DNA from: Litoditis marina
Taxonomy: Eukaryota; Nematoda; Chromadorea; Rhabditida; Rhabditidae
Direction: 5' to 3'
Assembly (NCBI GenBank): GCA_964036275.1
Contig: OZ038438.1
Location: forward strand, 9,182,978-9,246,977
DNA: 64,000 nucleotides
Of this stretch, positions 1-13,726 are shown one piece after another. Within the stretch, counting starts at the first letter, position 1; every line of letters starts with the position of its first letter. The notes under the pieces were generated by a model. The model searched no databases, was not told where the DNA came from, and was given only the letters and a program-made list of their open reading frames with translations. The position numbers and the translations under genes were made by a program.

Positions 1-597
1 GAGGGTCAGATGGGCGTGGCCTATTTTCGCGCAACTCCGCCAGATACACTGGACTTGATTGCGCAAGGGGGGAAGGCTCAGCCAGATATTTGTCGTTTCC
101 AGAGGACCTGTAAAATAACAATGAGTGAGTTATTGCGTTATTCTACTTCGAAAAGCTCAAGAATATAATTTTTATACTTGGGTCAGTTCCCTTCTCGTTT
201 CATTTTCGTTCGAATACTTTTCTGCTGATGGATCAACTGACATGACATAGTTGTCCTGAGTGGACGACCCTGGCGAGAACTGTGAAGGCGATTGGACGAA
301 AGGAGATGTGCTCCTGGACACGAGCGAGCGACCATCTCCCAGAAGTCTGAACCGAAATGGAAATATAAAACGTTTATTTGTGCATAGATGACCGAAGAGA
401 AAAAGACGAACCGACTGCGAGAAGAGCCGCCAAATTGTCACATCAGACTTGCATTTCAATTTTCCCAATAACGAAAGTGTATTTCAGTTCCACCCGTTCA
501 ACACTCCAGATAACTTCATTGAAAGAAATTTTTCGCTTTAATTTCAAATACTAGACTTTTTAACTTCAAAATTGTTTTGTCGGAATTCGATGTATCG

Positions 598-3500
598 CTA
601 CCTTTCATCGATATTATGTACTGTAGGTACATAGAACTGCTGTGGCGACGGCTTCGGAAGGGGAGGTTGTACGGCACTGGCGAAGGGGCAACGAGAACTA
701 CTGTAATACTCAATTCACGAAAAGAACCTTCATTTAACAATACGACCATCGTTGCACTTCCACTTCTGTCAGCTAACACACAGCACGGCAGCACATAATG
801 TTCATAATTTTAGGGGCTTTTCTCTGTTCAAAATAAGCAGCAAACTACATTCTTAGAAGATAGGAAATCGTCTTACATCGGAAATTTAAGCAGAAATTAG
901 AAAAAATTAGGAGAGAGAACGAATTATTTTTGTTAACCACATTTACGCATACACATGATTTGGAAAAAAAATTACCAAAGAAATGATAGTGTTTTTTTTT
1001 GTATGTTTTTTCTGGATCATTTGGAAATTATTCGGTCACTACATCCCTAGAAACGATTCCCTTATTATTGTGAGTTTACGAACCGGTGCGACCGACGACC
1101 TTAACAGTTCACAAGAGCCGACACGAAAAGTAACCCAATGATTGGTGTGAATAACGGAAAATCAGTCATGTAATTGGGATAGTGAACTGGTTGGGAAATA
1201 GCCGAATCGAGCTCGGGATAGCATCCCAACCCGACTCGGGATGTTTCATACATACGGCCTCCGGTTACCTTTGGCCGCCGAGGCGGGCATTCCTGCTCGA
1301 CTCTGTCTCGTCTACCAGATCTTCTTTCCATTGCACACCTCTACTAGAATGCACGGGGCGGTCATTTATCAAAGTCTCCGACCTGCAACAAGAACGTATT
1401 TGCGATTCTATTCGGGGAAGTCCTGCCTCAACCCAGTGCGCATGCTTCTCTCTCACGGCCTTTCAGTTAACGAAGAATTCTGGAGCAATCCCTCCAGCCT
1501 CATGAGAAGTTCATATGAGTTTTTCATGAGATGCCTTATGAGCTACACGCGAACTCTCAATGCTATAGTATAGCAATCAATAGAGTCTCATCAGAAGATC
1601 GTGCTAATACCTCTTGAGGAGATCCCATGAACTTTTGTGGGATTTGCTACGCCGCCTGCTGTGCAGATCATACTACAAGTCAGATGTTGTCATCCTCTAT
1701 AAAAGCGGCCACCATGTTTGAGTTGTATAAAGTACAACACAACATGTTCCGTTCTGACTTGTCCTTTTATGAGCTTAGTCGAAAACATTGTCACATAATA
1801 CGAGCGAGCCTATTTTCTCCCGAGACGAAGAGATCACTGGCTTTCAGAGCACTGGCTTTCTGCAAACGAAAATTTCCGGCCATTACAATTATGGTTATTC
1901 AGTACTTCTAGAAACACGAACTCAAACTGGGCATACTCTACTTGAGCAAAAGAAGCGAACCAGTGATCGTGAGCTGCACCCATTTTCAATCCCCCCGCCT
2001 CTGTTACGGAGTTAGGTTGTCGTAAAAACTGAAAAGGTATTGTCTGACCGACCTGATATTGTTCCATTTCTCATATGGAGGTCCGTGTACCCGTAGAAGT
2101 TGTGGTTGATCGTCTAAAGCGGGTGCCGGTGGAGCCGGTAGAGCTACCAACTGGTTCGGATTCGACGCATCTAACTGAAGTAGTAGAACATTCACAGGAA
2201 CGTGAGAAAACGCTTTTCACGAAGTAAAGTGGGAAACTCGATACGACGATACATAACCTTGAACAGTTCATTTTGATAGAATACTGTGCAGCTCCTATCA
2301 GCTGTTCCACTTAGTCTTATCAATGTCTTTAGATGTTGACTTTGTAATCCTAACAGATCCATATATCACGTTCTGGTGGGGCTCTTGCCTTTATACACTA
2401 TTCAAAACGCGATGGTCTAACCTCTCCCCACCGTGTGTTAAATTTTTGTGATACTCTCATATCAGTTTGGACACGCTTCGCTTGTGGTTGTACTGAATAC
2501 ATTCATTGTTCGGTCTTCATTGTGTTCTTTCGCTGTTAAAATGCTTCTTCTTCTATACACTGAATCGCATGATTCGATATTCATTCAGTTTTTTTATTCT
2601 TTCCCCAGTTTACTCACAGGTGTTCTGAATACTTCCACGGTGGTCGTCGTTGTGACGGTGTCGTTGATGAGAGCGTCTGCCGTCGACATTTCGCTTCTTC
2701 GGAGCCCCACGTCATACGGCATCGGCGAAGACACGTTCTGCAAATTGAAACCGTGTTTAGGGGCACGACACCACTTGAACACAATTCATGTTCAGAAGTA
2801 TAAGTAACTTGAGTAGTCACGTGAAGTTTTTATTCTAATGAGAAATAGTTTACTTTGTCATTGCACGTTTCTGAATTTTGCTGCGTTTAGCATGTTTCAC
2901 GTGACTGAGCAATTGACTAACAGTATAGCTTTTGACTCAGAATTAACTGGGGAGCATAAGGGAGCGTGGCCTTACGAACTTTTCGTGACGGATTGAACAG
3001 AAACTAGAGGGGACATTCGTTTCGAGAATTGAACTGATACTTCAAACTTCTTGGAAATCGACATCCAAAAACGGATTCTAGTTATTGATGTTTCTTCTCA
3101 TACATCTTTGTGTTAATTTTTTCACATTGTATTACCAGTAGAAGATTCATGCACGATTATGTTAATTTTTCGGCTTTTTAGACTGCTTGTAGTATTAGGG
3201 GTAGGGGTGAAACGTGCCATCTTCTTTTACTTTAATATTCCCAGCCGGCGTAGCAATCCCCCCGAAACCGATCAGCTAGCTCATATCACCTCTCATCGAG
3301 GTACCTCACCGAACTCTATCAACTTTCTCCTATCCTAAACCATTAGTATCGATTGTCGGTGCTGGAACTTCTCATGGAGCGTACTTTCTGCTCATAACCT
3401 CAAAGAATTGATATAATGTCAATTTCAATCGAGAGTGCGCATAGAGAGTGCATCAAAACAGGAGGGTGCTCGTGTGCCGGAAAAAACCGCATCTAGTATG

Positions 3501-6500
3501 TTTGAGATTCGTTTACCACGCGGGTTGGCTCGTTTTGAATGACCTTTTTTGGATGATTATTGTAGTTTGGTTTGTACTTTGTTGGAAGAGAATAGAAAAC
3601 TTATTGGAACCTTGCTCAATTTACATAGATTTTCGCATTCGAACGACTCAAATAGAAAGCGTGCGAATTATGAAATTGAGACTGAAAGTAAGATGAGCTA
3701 GTTTTAGTTCTGTACTAATGTCATGTGTAAATTATATTCGTAAATAAAGTAGTTAGGTGAAGTTGAAAACTTGGTTTTTCAAGTATGATTACTTGATTGA
3801 TTAAATTCTTGAATCGCGTTATATAGTTCACGTCATTTCTACTCCAACTCTCACTACACATTCAAACCAGTGCCCTTTCCTGATGCAAACTTCAACTTCT
3901 CGAAAAAAAAAGTTTTGCATTCTTTCTCTGATAGAGAATCATAATCTGAAGCAAACAATTCAAACCTCCCCGATACGTATTTACGTTATAAAAACGGACT
4001 CAAGATTTTTTGTCTTCCTGTAGGCCTGTAGCAGTCTCCGTAGGAATGCAAGTGGCTAAATTTTGGTTTGTTGGATGTTCAGTGCGAATTGAGTTGATTT
4101 GAGAAGAATTTTGTGAAAGATACATTTTCAGTTTTGGGTGTTCAATAAAGCCCTCAGTTATTTCGGCATTATTTTGATATTATTTAAACTCTTAATTCAT
4201 CGATCAATTACAATTTATACCCTATTTTAAACTTGTTCTCTTGATATCATTTGAAAAATGAAGTCAATCTATAAGACAATGAGCCATCAATTATGCGAGC
4301 AACTTGTGTTTTCACCAACGCCCGGTTTACGAAATGCATGTCACCACCCCTCAGCCTGCGCCGTATTTAATATCGGTTTCATGAAAAAGAGTGCACTAAG
4401 CAGAGACGGAGAGTTTTTGCTACGTTTTGTGACGTTTGACCTCATGTGATAGTCAATTTGGCCATTTGGCACCTCCGTGAGGTACATCAGCGACATATAT
4501 GTGAGAGTTGGTTGGCTTTGGGGGGATTGCTACGCCGGCAGTTATTTAGTATAATATTTATGTGGCGAGTTTTCTATTTATTTACAGAAACGGTCAACGA
4601 GGACTATCAGCCGGCTATTTACATTGTTGGCTCGCAAATAACGGGATATCATGCACAGGCCAAACCGGACCCCCCCCCCCCCCCATCATTTCAGAAGATG
4701 TTCATGAACATGAACAGCACGATTTGCGAATAACGCATGATCGGTTTCTACGCCCTGCCTAGCTTGTGGTATCGTAAATTCATGTAAAGTCTAAGTTATT
4801 TTGGATATTTATTGGAAAATGGTTCGTCGTCCAGTTCGGACTTCTGTTACGCGAAATTATTTCCATAACTATGGAAAACGGTTAAAATGCTCCGAGACTT
4901 GTCACAGTGGACTCGAATCTCTAATCTTCAGTAACCTCGCTTGTTCCACTGTCTTTGTTGTACCATATATTTCTTTGGAATCTTTGTTCCAGTGAATATT
5001 CTATTCTCCTCACCGGATCGAATACGTTGAGGGTTATCCTGGAGGGTTGGATGAATTCGTCGGGCGGTGACGCCCTTCCATTAAAGTCGTACACAGGGGA
5101 GGGCGGAGTGGCCGGACGAGGACTTCGCCAGCCTGAAACAATTAATAATAATAATCTTTTACGGCAACTATTTCAGCCGTGTGATACTTTATTCAACTAA
5201 CAACCAAGACAATTATCACTGATGAATCCGTAGAGGGGTGGGGGTCCGTAGAAGAGAAACTAGGCATGGGTGACCTGTATTACCAGTAGGCAATGACCAA
5301 GGCCCAGTTATAGATTGAGCTCATACAAGCCCCCACTGATTTCAATCAAAAAGCAACGGGATTAAACTACTCGCACAACGGGGTAAGGCAGCATACAGTC
5401 AACTCTATTGTAGTTTGAACTGCGTACACTTACGCAGTTTCATCCTTGGCGAGTTTGTCATGGAAGTTTTGAAAAATGAATAAATGTATTTCTATGTGTT
5501 AAAAGTCGAACAATGAAATGTACCTCGATCGATTTGTTCGTAGCCAGCAGTACTCGACGGAACAGGCGACCGGCCTTCTAGAAGTACAACTTAGAACCAC
5601 ATACAAGAGATGAAAATATCAACGTGAGGAAATGATTCACTATCCACTCTACTCAATGTGGTCACGTGTTATTTCCAGAGAGTACGTGTTTTCTGTTCTG
5701 CATTTCAACATCTACACGGCGACTTTATACCTTTCTCGGCACCTGATGGTTGGAAAAGATTTTGCTGACTGTTTGCCAAGCCCGATCCTATTCCACGCAG
5801 ATCCCGCCAGCCTGAAAACACGAACCGTTTCCGTACTAGAAACGTAAAACACTCGAATCATCCGCAATAATTTTGCACGTTTTGGGTCAATCTCTGTAAC
5901 ATACTGAAATTCAATGAAAGTTTTTTCTTTTTGTTTTTTGATATGGGTGGTCATAATCAGGCGTTAACGAAGTCAGGCGTCCGAATGTGGGCCGAAACAG
6001 GGCAAGAACTGACTAGTATTGAATTGGTCCTGACTAGTGGAAGGGCGTATTTGAAGCGGTAGCTGGGAACTTGCGAAATAGTTGTCTCCACTCGGGTCGG
6101 CAGCGGCGGGGGACCAAGAGGTAGCTGAAATCACACGAACAGTAGGACGCCACCAAGTGTCTGTTTTAGTTTGATCTCCATGCACGCCATAATTCACACG
6201 TTTTGACCGAAAAGAGACTACAGACGCAATGGGATAGGGCAACATACACCGTATAAGCTTGGTCTGAACCCTATACCCCGTCTGAGTTATCGCAGATTTA
6301 TTAATCCTCATTTTCAACTGGAACACCGTTCAATTATATTGCCGAGGTATGTCTGTAAACAGTTTTCCTCCCCAGAGCCCGCAATGGAGAAGAAAGAGAA
6401 CGTGAAACGTTAACAAACCTGTATGTTCTTTTCAACACCCATGTACTATGGGAGTGGCAAAACCTTACATGTAATTTGATTTCGATATTTAGTTTCAACA

Positions 6501-7021
6501 CAAAAACAACGGCATAAAACTACAAACACAGCGGGATGAGGCAACATGATTTTCTAAGAACGAAACCCATTGTGTGTTTTTACTCAGAACATGCCTGGTT
6601 ACAGTATTTTACTGTAATTACAGTAAAACACAGCATGGTGAGAATGCAAATCGATTTTTTGGCGTTTCAACTAAAAAATACAGTGATTTTCCGAACCGTT
6701 CGGTTCTTAAACTGTTTCGGCTAAACGCGATTGCGTAAATTACGGGGCATGTTCGAAGAAACGGTACCCGAGACCAAGTATACATAGCTCAGGTATCTTT
6801 AATATAACTTAGCTTAGCACATTAAAAACAATTTAAAAGAAGCCCTTCGGCACCGTTTTCTGTTGTTGCTATTGTTGTTAATGTTGATCTAAGCTGACCG
6901 TTGTTTCGCTGTGCTCCAGATTGTATTCCACTCTGTACTATGTAGCCACTGTGCCCTCCGTGAGTGGTGATGGTAGTCTTCATGTTGATGACCACATGGC
7001 CTCTAGGAGGCCGCATGGCGA
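598..7021 (-). CDS. Pro/Ser-rich protein of unknown function, 8-exon model (5' end uncertain)
   Basis: Not recognised. Eight minus-strand exons join in one frame: 6899-7021, 6014-6124, 5743-5811, 5014-5132, 2618-2737, 2053-2174, 1269-1382 and 598-700 (stop TAG). Each internal junction has an AG acceptor and GT donor of matching phase; the donor after 2618-2737 is GTGAGT. The protein is hydrophilic and low in complexity: stretches rich in P, S, T, N and Q, an acidic part near WKEDLVDETESS, and a C-terminus with PKPSPQQF followed by VHNIDER. There is no signal peptide, membrane segment or known domain. It looks like a cytoplasmic tail or a nuclear adaptor, but that is only composition. The first exon listed begins with two bases of a split codon, so at least one exon lies upstream. 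9031-9073 is the best candidate and would make 307 aa. Exons 5743-5811 and 5014-5132 both begin GC TGG CG and may be duplicates. Confidence 0.6.
4669..4683. repeat. Poly-C run
   Basis: An uninterrupted run of about 15 C inside an intron of the Pro/Ser-rich gene. Length may be a sequencing or assembly estimate. Confidence 0.8.
5356..6549 (+). repeat. Core repeat copies (5356-5394, 6222-6243, 6512-6549)
   Basis: Three copies share AAACTACAAACACAGCGGGA and GAGGCAACAT or close variants. Others are at 27545-27590 (inverted), 62016-62047 and 63490-63521. Each is about 25-40 bp, and flanks are not obviously alike. They look like remnants of one short dispersed element or SINE. Confidence 0.5.
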
Positions 7022-9030
7022 CTGAAACAGCCAAAAAACAGTTTGTCTGACTAATTTCTGTCGAGAAACTAGATCAATTACTGATCCAATCAACCTGTGT
7101 TTTTGGTAACCTAACCTTTGTGGTTCAGCAGGTAGGTATCATAAACGTCACCTAAAACCAAAATTCGATTACTGCTAAAACTGCCAGTAAAAATAAACAA
7201 ATTTCGCGTTAGGTTGAAACGTCTCGCGTAACCTCAAAAGGGTTTCGAGAAACCTGTTAGGTTACCAGAAACCCGGTTAGATATAGAATTCAAAGAGCAA
7301 CTATTATAAAACATGGTTTTGCTTAGTGCTGTTAAGATTCAATGCGAGTTCTTACTTTCAATTCGACAAATTGAGTATGTTCATAAAGAGAGAGCAAAAA
7401 ACTGAGATTGGATTCTATAATGCAGCTCCTTTTTTTTAAGTAACCGACAGTGTGAATATGAATATGCATGACGTACAGATTGTAACTAGTGTACAAACAA
7501 TGCGGTATCTGTAACAACTTCATAGTTCGAATCAGACCAATCATAACTTACTCTATGTAAATCTTCGGAATATTAGTGTTATATTCTTTTAAAACAAGCA
7601 TATTTGTGGTCAGGACGACTCTTGGGTGGTATAATTGAGTTATGCGAAAAGAGCCACTCAAAACAGTTCCGACCCTGATTCAGAACGAGTGTGTGTTCTC
7701 GAAAGGTTGAGTCATCATAACCTTTCATTGAGCACATAATTCAGTTATCGTGGGAACTGCTACAGTTATAAAACAGAGAAAGTAATTGAATATACATTAG
7801 AAGAGGGTGTGACGTAATAACTTAATTTTTATTCGGCGCTATACGATGAAGAAATTGAATTGTGGACTGATAGCGGGAATCAATATAGTGACTCACGGCA
7901 ACATCTCCTTTACAGTGTTTTGCATGAACTATCTATGAGGAGGTGATTTGTGGTCTTCATTTTACTATATTTGATTCGACAAGTTTCTCAAGTTGTGCGC
8001 AGGTAAATGAAAATGAAAATAGTTTCGGAAAGCGTTAATTAATTACTCATGGACTCAACCACACAAAATAACGTAAGAGGTGAGAAAACACTTCGTTTTG
8101 GGTATAGAACAAATTATATAATCGATAATACTGTCAAATTTTATAGAACGGTTGTTCTCACCTCCAAGTTTCATTTCTTAAAGAAGCTCTAGAAGAACGC
8201 AAAGAAGTTTTTCATGGTTATTCTATTTCCTTGCTTCGATTTATGCAATTCCTTCAACAGGTTGAGAAAAATCCTCAAGAGGGTGGTTTTTGTTCTAAGA
8301 TAAGAAAGCATAGTTTGCCGATCAACCGAAAACTGTCACCAACGAGTCTGACAGCTACGCGAAAACGAAAAGTTTGTTCAGTCAGATATATATTATAACA
8401 TCCAGCGAGTGTACCTGGTTTTAGCAGCTAAAGTTGAAGTTTTCCCTTGGGGCTGTCGACTCGGAAAACCCATATACGTTCATTGAAAGCTGACTGACGT
8501 ACCAAGTTACAGGTAGCGATAGCTTTTACGAGGTTAATAGAAACATGATTAATAGCAATTATAAATATGATCTAAAATAGTTGCCTTTTCTAAAGCCGAA
8601 ACCAGAATTAGTTTGAACAGAGCAAATTGTTCGAAGTATCGAAAAAACTTCATAATCAACAAATTGTGAAAAAACTATTTTGCTGTGCATGTAGTTTGCT
8701 CTCATTTCTTTCAGTCTGATTCAGAGAACTGTTCCGTAATCAATCAACCAAGACGATGTTCTGATCAGATGCAAAAGATGTTTGAAACGACCTAGATAGA
8801 AATGTAACAAACAGTAAAAGGAAACTATACAAAACTATCGAGTTGAAGAGAGAATCGATTGAAAACCAAATAGAACATTACATACACAACCGCTCCGAAA
8901 TCAGAACACGACTCAACTTTTCGAGTGGCACGAACAATTTGTTTTCTCCGGTAGTCGTGGAGTGATTACGAGTTGTTCGTGTATTATGTTATATGTATGT
9001 TGGTCAAAGTGTGCCTGAGGCTACGGAGAC

Positions 9031-9073
9031 CAGCTACCATCCGGCTGTCTGCTGTCTCATCGCTTCCCGTCAT
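9031..9073 (-). CDS. Possible first exon of the Pro/Ser-rich gene
   Basis: On the minus strand an ATG at 9073 opens 14 codons (MTGSDETADSRMVA) plus one base, ending before GTCTCC at 9030. The leftover base fits the two-base phase of the acceptor at 7021, giving an unbroken frame. A TTAG acceptor lies 13 nt before the ATG, like the other genes here. Against it: the donor is weak and the intron would be 2 kb. I see no other exon in 7022-9030, which is AT-rich intron or spacer with a GGTTTC/GAAACC hairpin near 7240. Confidence 0.3.
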
Positions 9074-9655
9074 CTTCTCCGTTTGTCTAACGTGAGCATT
9101 GTCTGCGCTCTCTTATTTGTTCATTCACTATCAATATTTACCTTTCGCCGACGAGTGAGGAGTGTATGCAAATTTCAGCAGGTATCCATGACTACTAACC
9201 ATTGCGCGATAATCACCAACCATTTCACGACCGGGCTAGGATTATACTCTGTTTCAGATGAGTGTGAAAACATACAGTATGAATTGCGTAGTCTCCTAAT
9301 GTTTGCCGGACGCCGAATTTAAACTTTAGTTTTATTAGAATAGATTATAAATCGGTGTTCGATTCAAAAAGTAGAGAAAACATTTAGAAGCCGTTGAAAT
9401 ACGAAACGCAAATATTTATAAGTATTTTCAAGGTTTCTAAATTTACAACTTTAGACCAACCTTTTATTGATCGATTGGTAGAGTACACGCATAACACAAC
9501 AAAACATGAAATAAGAGCAAGAATCGAACAGTTTCCGGTTCGCAAGAAATGGGGAATACACATTTTGCACTACACAGCTGCATTTAACATTTACGGGATG
9601 AATGAGAATGAGAACATAGAAAGGAGATGTGAGAATAAGACACATAACCGCAGAT

Positions 9656-12600
9656 CTACTTTCTTTTCTTCATAGGGGGTCCTCTTTTCTTCGGATTCTT
9701 TTTCTCTTCCTGGGCCTTACGCTTAGCGGAGGTTGGTTCCGATTTGACCACCTTCGCTGTGGTGAAGAACGAATCAATCCGACCCTTAAACATGAGAGTA
9801 ATCAAGAAAACGTGAAACACTTTTTCTGATACACACTAAATATTCAACTAAATCAAACTAGAATAGTCTTGAACAAAACAAAATAGTCACACGACTATTC
9901 GCAACATGGTTCTCTATGGCGACTTACACGTATGCTAATCATGTTATGTTCAGAAGATGGTTACATGCGACAGTTTGAAAGATGAATCTAGTCACCTGGG
10001 CACCAGCGCTTCGCCCTTTCTGCATCTTGGCAATGGCAGAACGAATTCGATCCTCGCTGCAATATAATATGAGTCGTACGATATAATTCAGCAAAAATTG
10101 ACTGGTTATGACTGACCTAGATTCTAAGGGAAAACACCTCTTTTCTTGTGCTCATGTTTTCATCTGTTCCTAGGACGAACCCTCGAAATAAGGCAAAAAT
10201 TGTCAACCCCACATTTTAATAACAAAACTCACTTGAAATTTTTATCATCACACATGAACCGAACAATTCCGTCCACATCAGGTTCTTTCCAGACCAGCTG
10301 AAATGAAGGTCTAGAGATTGATATACGGACCAGTGCTATGAAATCATCACATTTCGCAAAACGAAGAATATTGCGTTTTTTGTTTTGCAAACCAGAGCGT
10401 TTCAAAGGAAAAGGTACGCTCGTACACTGAATCCAGCCATATGTAATCTGGTTACACGTTGGAAGGGGTAGATATTTTACGATATTTCAGACAGCAACTA
10501 GCGACAGCTAGATTAGCCAACAAATGCGAAATGTTTCAACCAGTGCTGTATTTTGCAACTGAAAAGATAAGAACACTTTCCCCCTTGGGCCGTAGACCTC
10601 CACCAGGTTCCGAGGTGGAGACGCGAACGTATAAAAGACAATTATCGATCGTGTACCCAGGTGCTTAAAAATAATTATCGAATCTCATGTGCCGACTGAA
10701 CTCACATTGACATTTTCATCAGCAGATACGTCTGGAGCGATGAACAGTTCGCGCGCCCTTTTGTACGGCCAATTCTCCGGCGGGGGATACTTCTGAATAA
10801 AAACTTCTATGGAGAATGAAAATTACCACAATTCAATAGTTCTATCTAACTCGTGTTCACGGAATTGCAGATATCCACTAAACATATGATCATATGGTAT
10901 GATCAAAAATAAACATATATGGTAAGGTAAATATAATCCGAGAACTAAACACCCACCGTTTTGTCTATGTTTTCCAACACAGTTTCGATGTTCTTGTGTA
11001 TGCGAATCAACTCGAACGCTTTCTTGGGGCCGATACCTGAAATAATATGTTATCCATGAGGGGAATATTTGATCGATTCCAAAAGTAACCTAGTTTTGGC
11101 ACTCCTTTTGAGGTTATAGGTAGGCCGTAGACACTCAAACAAAAAAGCCAATTACCGTTTTAACTAATTCTTTGAAAAATACAAAACACCGGTAAAGTGC
11201 TATTATTCAACCACAAGGAACACGTTTTTTGATGTGAAAACATGAAACTTAACATTTCACTTTTCATCAAAACAAGACTAATATTCCTCAATCTTCATAG
11301 TGACGAATTTTTGATATCTTAATAAGCTGCTTTAACCTTCAGTTCATTAGATTATATGAATGAATAATAAGCTGATCATCGGTATGACCATCGGCCAGCA
11401 ATTCGCAACATACCTCGGATGGTTCCGCAATAATCACATCCAAGCATTATACAGAGATCTACAAACTGTTCCATTGGCATATCGAAGTCTTCCAGGATGC
11501 GAGACAAATTCAATTCCTGAAAAGCATACCGTGTTTGCGCCCGCGCCAAAATAAAGGGATAGCGGTTAGGCAGTGCTAGAGAGAAGAAAGACATCGCGGT
11601 AACAATATACCTGTGAAGATACTGTTCAAAGATTATCATAATTTGATTGGTGTAAAGGGTCATAGTTGAAACTATCAGTCCAATGAAAACAAGAAAGCCT
11701 TGAGAACAGGGACAACTCATTCAAAATATATTGCTGATAAAAATGTGTTCTTCCTAACAATAGATCATCAGCTCTTAACTCGCACCTTGATTGGCATTTT
11801 CTTCGCCTCTGAGAATGTCATATGGCGGAGCAAGATACTGGATCCGAACGTCAATGCATCCATATCTTCTGTTGCCGTTCCAAACACCTACAAACCATGA
11901 ACTGTGAAAACATAGAGTAGAAGGTACTATCTAGCCGTAAATATGTAATAACACGAAAGTAACGTTTTACCAATGGTCAATAAACAGCCTAAAATCGGGA
12001 AAATTCAACTATTTATGGAGAAATACCAAGGAATTTTACATATTTGAATCGCGAAATTGTTCATTTTTGTAGAAGAGTCACACCTTACTGCTGTATGAAT
12101 GTTATGTTACTAAAACAAATCTAATCAGAGGACATAAAATACAACATATCTCTTAGGATGAACTATACCTTCCCGGCCTTGACCAGAGCGGCACACTGAG
12201 CCTCTGCCTCGCAGGGAGCCTCCACCACGGGCACCCCCATCAAACGAAGCAGCGTTTTTACATCTTCATTTTGTTCCTTCGTCACCTGAATGGTGCAACC
12301 ATGAGGCACGTGGAACCATTACTTCATTCTTGATTAGTGTGTGAGAACTTTTTAGTTAATTGTAACTGAATTACTGAAATTCAAATGTTCAATATTAACT
12401 GATATGAAATTTGCAAAGAAGAGGCAGAATAGAGCCGCACTTACGAGGCTCACAAAAAAGCCAGCAGATGTGGTTAGATAAATCATTCAACTGAAAGTAT
12501 CACACGTTGGGAAAGCGGAAGAAATGTGTTACCTTGACGAGGCGCCGCTCGAATTTGTCCACAGCTTCGGAATCTCCCTTCTCCTTGGCTTCAGTGAGCG

Positions 12601-13726
12601 CCTTTTCAGCTTCGGCACTACAGAATGAATACTTCTACGCAACAACTCGATAGGGGACTAGTCATCGATCACGAGGAACCATTATCATTACCAGTATCTA
12701 CTTGCCTCAGCATATCAGCAAACATTTACGTATGATTAAACTTATACAAGTACTTCAAGCAAATACTATAATCACATCAATTTATGGGAATTCAAACATT
12801 AGATCATCGATATCGTGTTTGTTCACGTTGTGGGGGACTATTCAACACCCCTTTATTGATACAACATATAGCAAAAGGGATTTATTTTGTTGTTCATTCA
12901 TTCATGTTGTGGTACCTAGCTTACGAGCATAGAGAACTAATGAGCACATACCGTTTCTCACTTCGCTTCTCCAGTTCACCACTCTTCATATCGGGAGGTT
13001 TTCCGTCGAACACGTAGCAAGGCTTGATGCCATTGTCGATCATTCGAATGGTACGGTAGAACATTCCCATCAAATGACTGCAATCGGGCCGTACATATAC
13101 AGAAATGGCAAAGAAAGGAAGGAAATTTGGACATTGACACATACTTCCAGCTAGATCGTTCACTGGCGAAACGCCAAAACGAGCCTATTATAAAAAAATG
13201 TAACTTAAACATATATTAAATAAGAAATAGTAGAGAAGGTTGAAGTGAGAAGTCTAGCCTGGTTTACCTGGTTGTTTCACCGCTTTCGGATTGTAATTGA
13301 GAGCCGTCTTGTCTGACGGCGATGAGAAACTGATAGAGACACATGGAGGCATCGATAGCTACCTGAACATTAGGCATGAATGAAAAATGGTAGGTATGTA
13401 GTAACCGTGAACAGGATGATGTTCAGCATCGACATCGATTCCGTACTTCTGTGTTTAGATACCAATCAACGTTTGTTGAGGATAACAAGCTTGTCACTTC
13501 CTGGGATTGGCACGAAACTCGAGAGCACTAGAAGGTTTGTTTGGAAATTATCTGAACTTCAAAGAAATGAATAGGTATGTTTCTCTAACGTGAATAGTTC
13601 TAAAAGCAATAGTAATGTTAATCGAGTGATATATACCTTACGACCAAAGTAGGCCTTCATCTCATTCAGTTTGACAGCGTTGGGAGCATTATCTGCTATC
13701 ACTTTTGATAGGTCTTTAATTCCCAT
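9656..13726 (-). CDS. FEN1: Flap endonuclease 1
   Basis: Structure-specific 5' nuclease of Okazaki-fragment maturation and long-patch base excision repair. Twelve exons: 13637-13726, 13268-13362, 12952-13077, 12533-12617, 12169-12285, 11786-11887, 11414-11516, 10957-11036, 10706-10792, 10233-10297, 9996-10056, 9656-9784. All phases agree and give 379 aa (human 380). The N-terminus is [12 protein letters not shown]. The seven metal-binding acids fall at the human positions: D34 in AIDAS, D86 in VFDGK, E158 and E160 in CEAEA, D179 and D181 in TEDMD, D233 in GCDYC (usually GSDYC). The PCNA-binding PIP box QGRIDSFF is at 337-344, before a lysine-rich tail that should act as nuclear signal. A TTTCAG acceptor lies 5 nt before the ATG. 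RPC7 and AFG3L2 lie upstream on the same strand. Nematode name would be crn-1. Confidence 0.97.

Noticed and set aside
1..168. Open frame from the left edge on the plus strand
   Set aside because: Fifty-five codons with no splice sites, start or recognisable protein; it could be a terminal exon but nothing supports it.
1241..1573. 110-codon plus-strand frame
   Set aside because: Overlaps minus-strand exon 1269-1382 of the phase-consistent gene; no splice or start context of its own.
2075..2227. Plus-strand 50-codon frame with V-P-V-E repeats
   Set aside because: It is the shadow of minus-strand exon 2053-2174, which has good splice sites and matching phases on both sides.
4446..4762. Proline-rich plus-strand frames
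   Set aside because: The proline run is just the poly-C tract translated.
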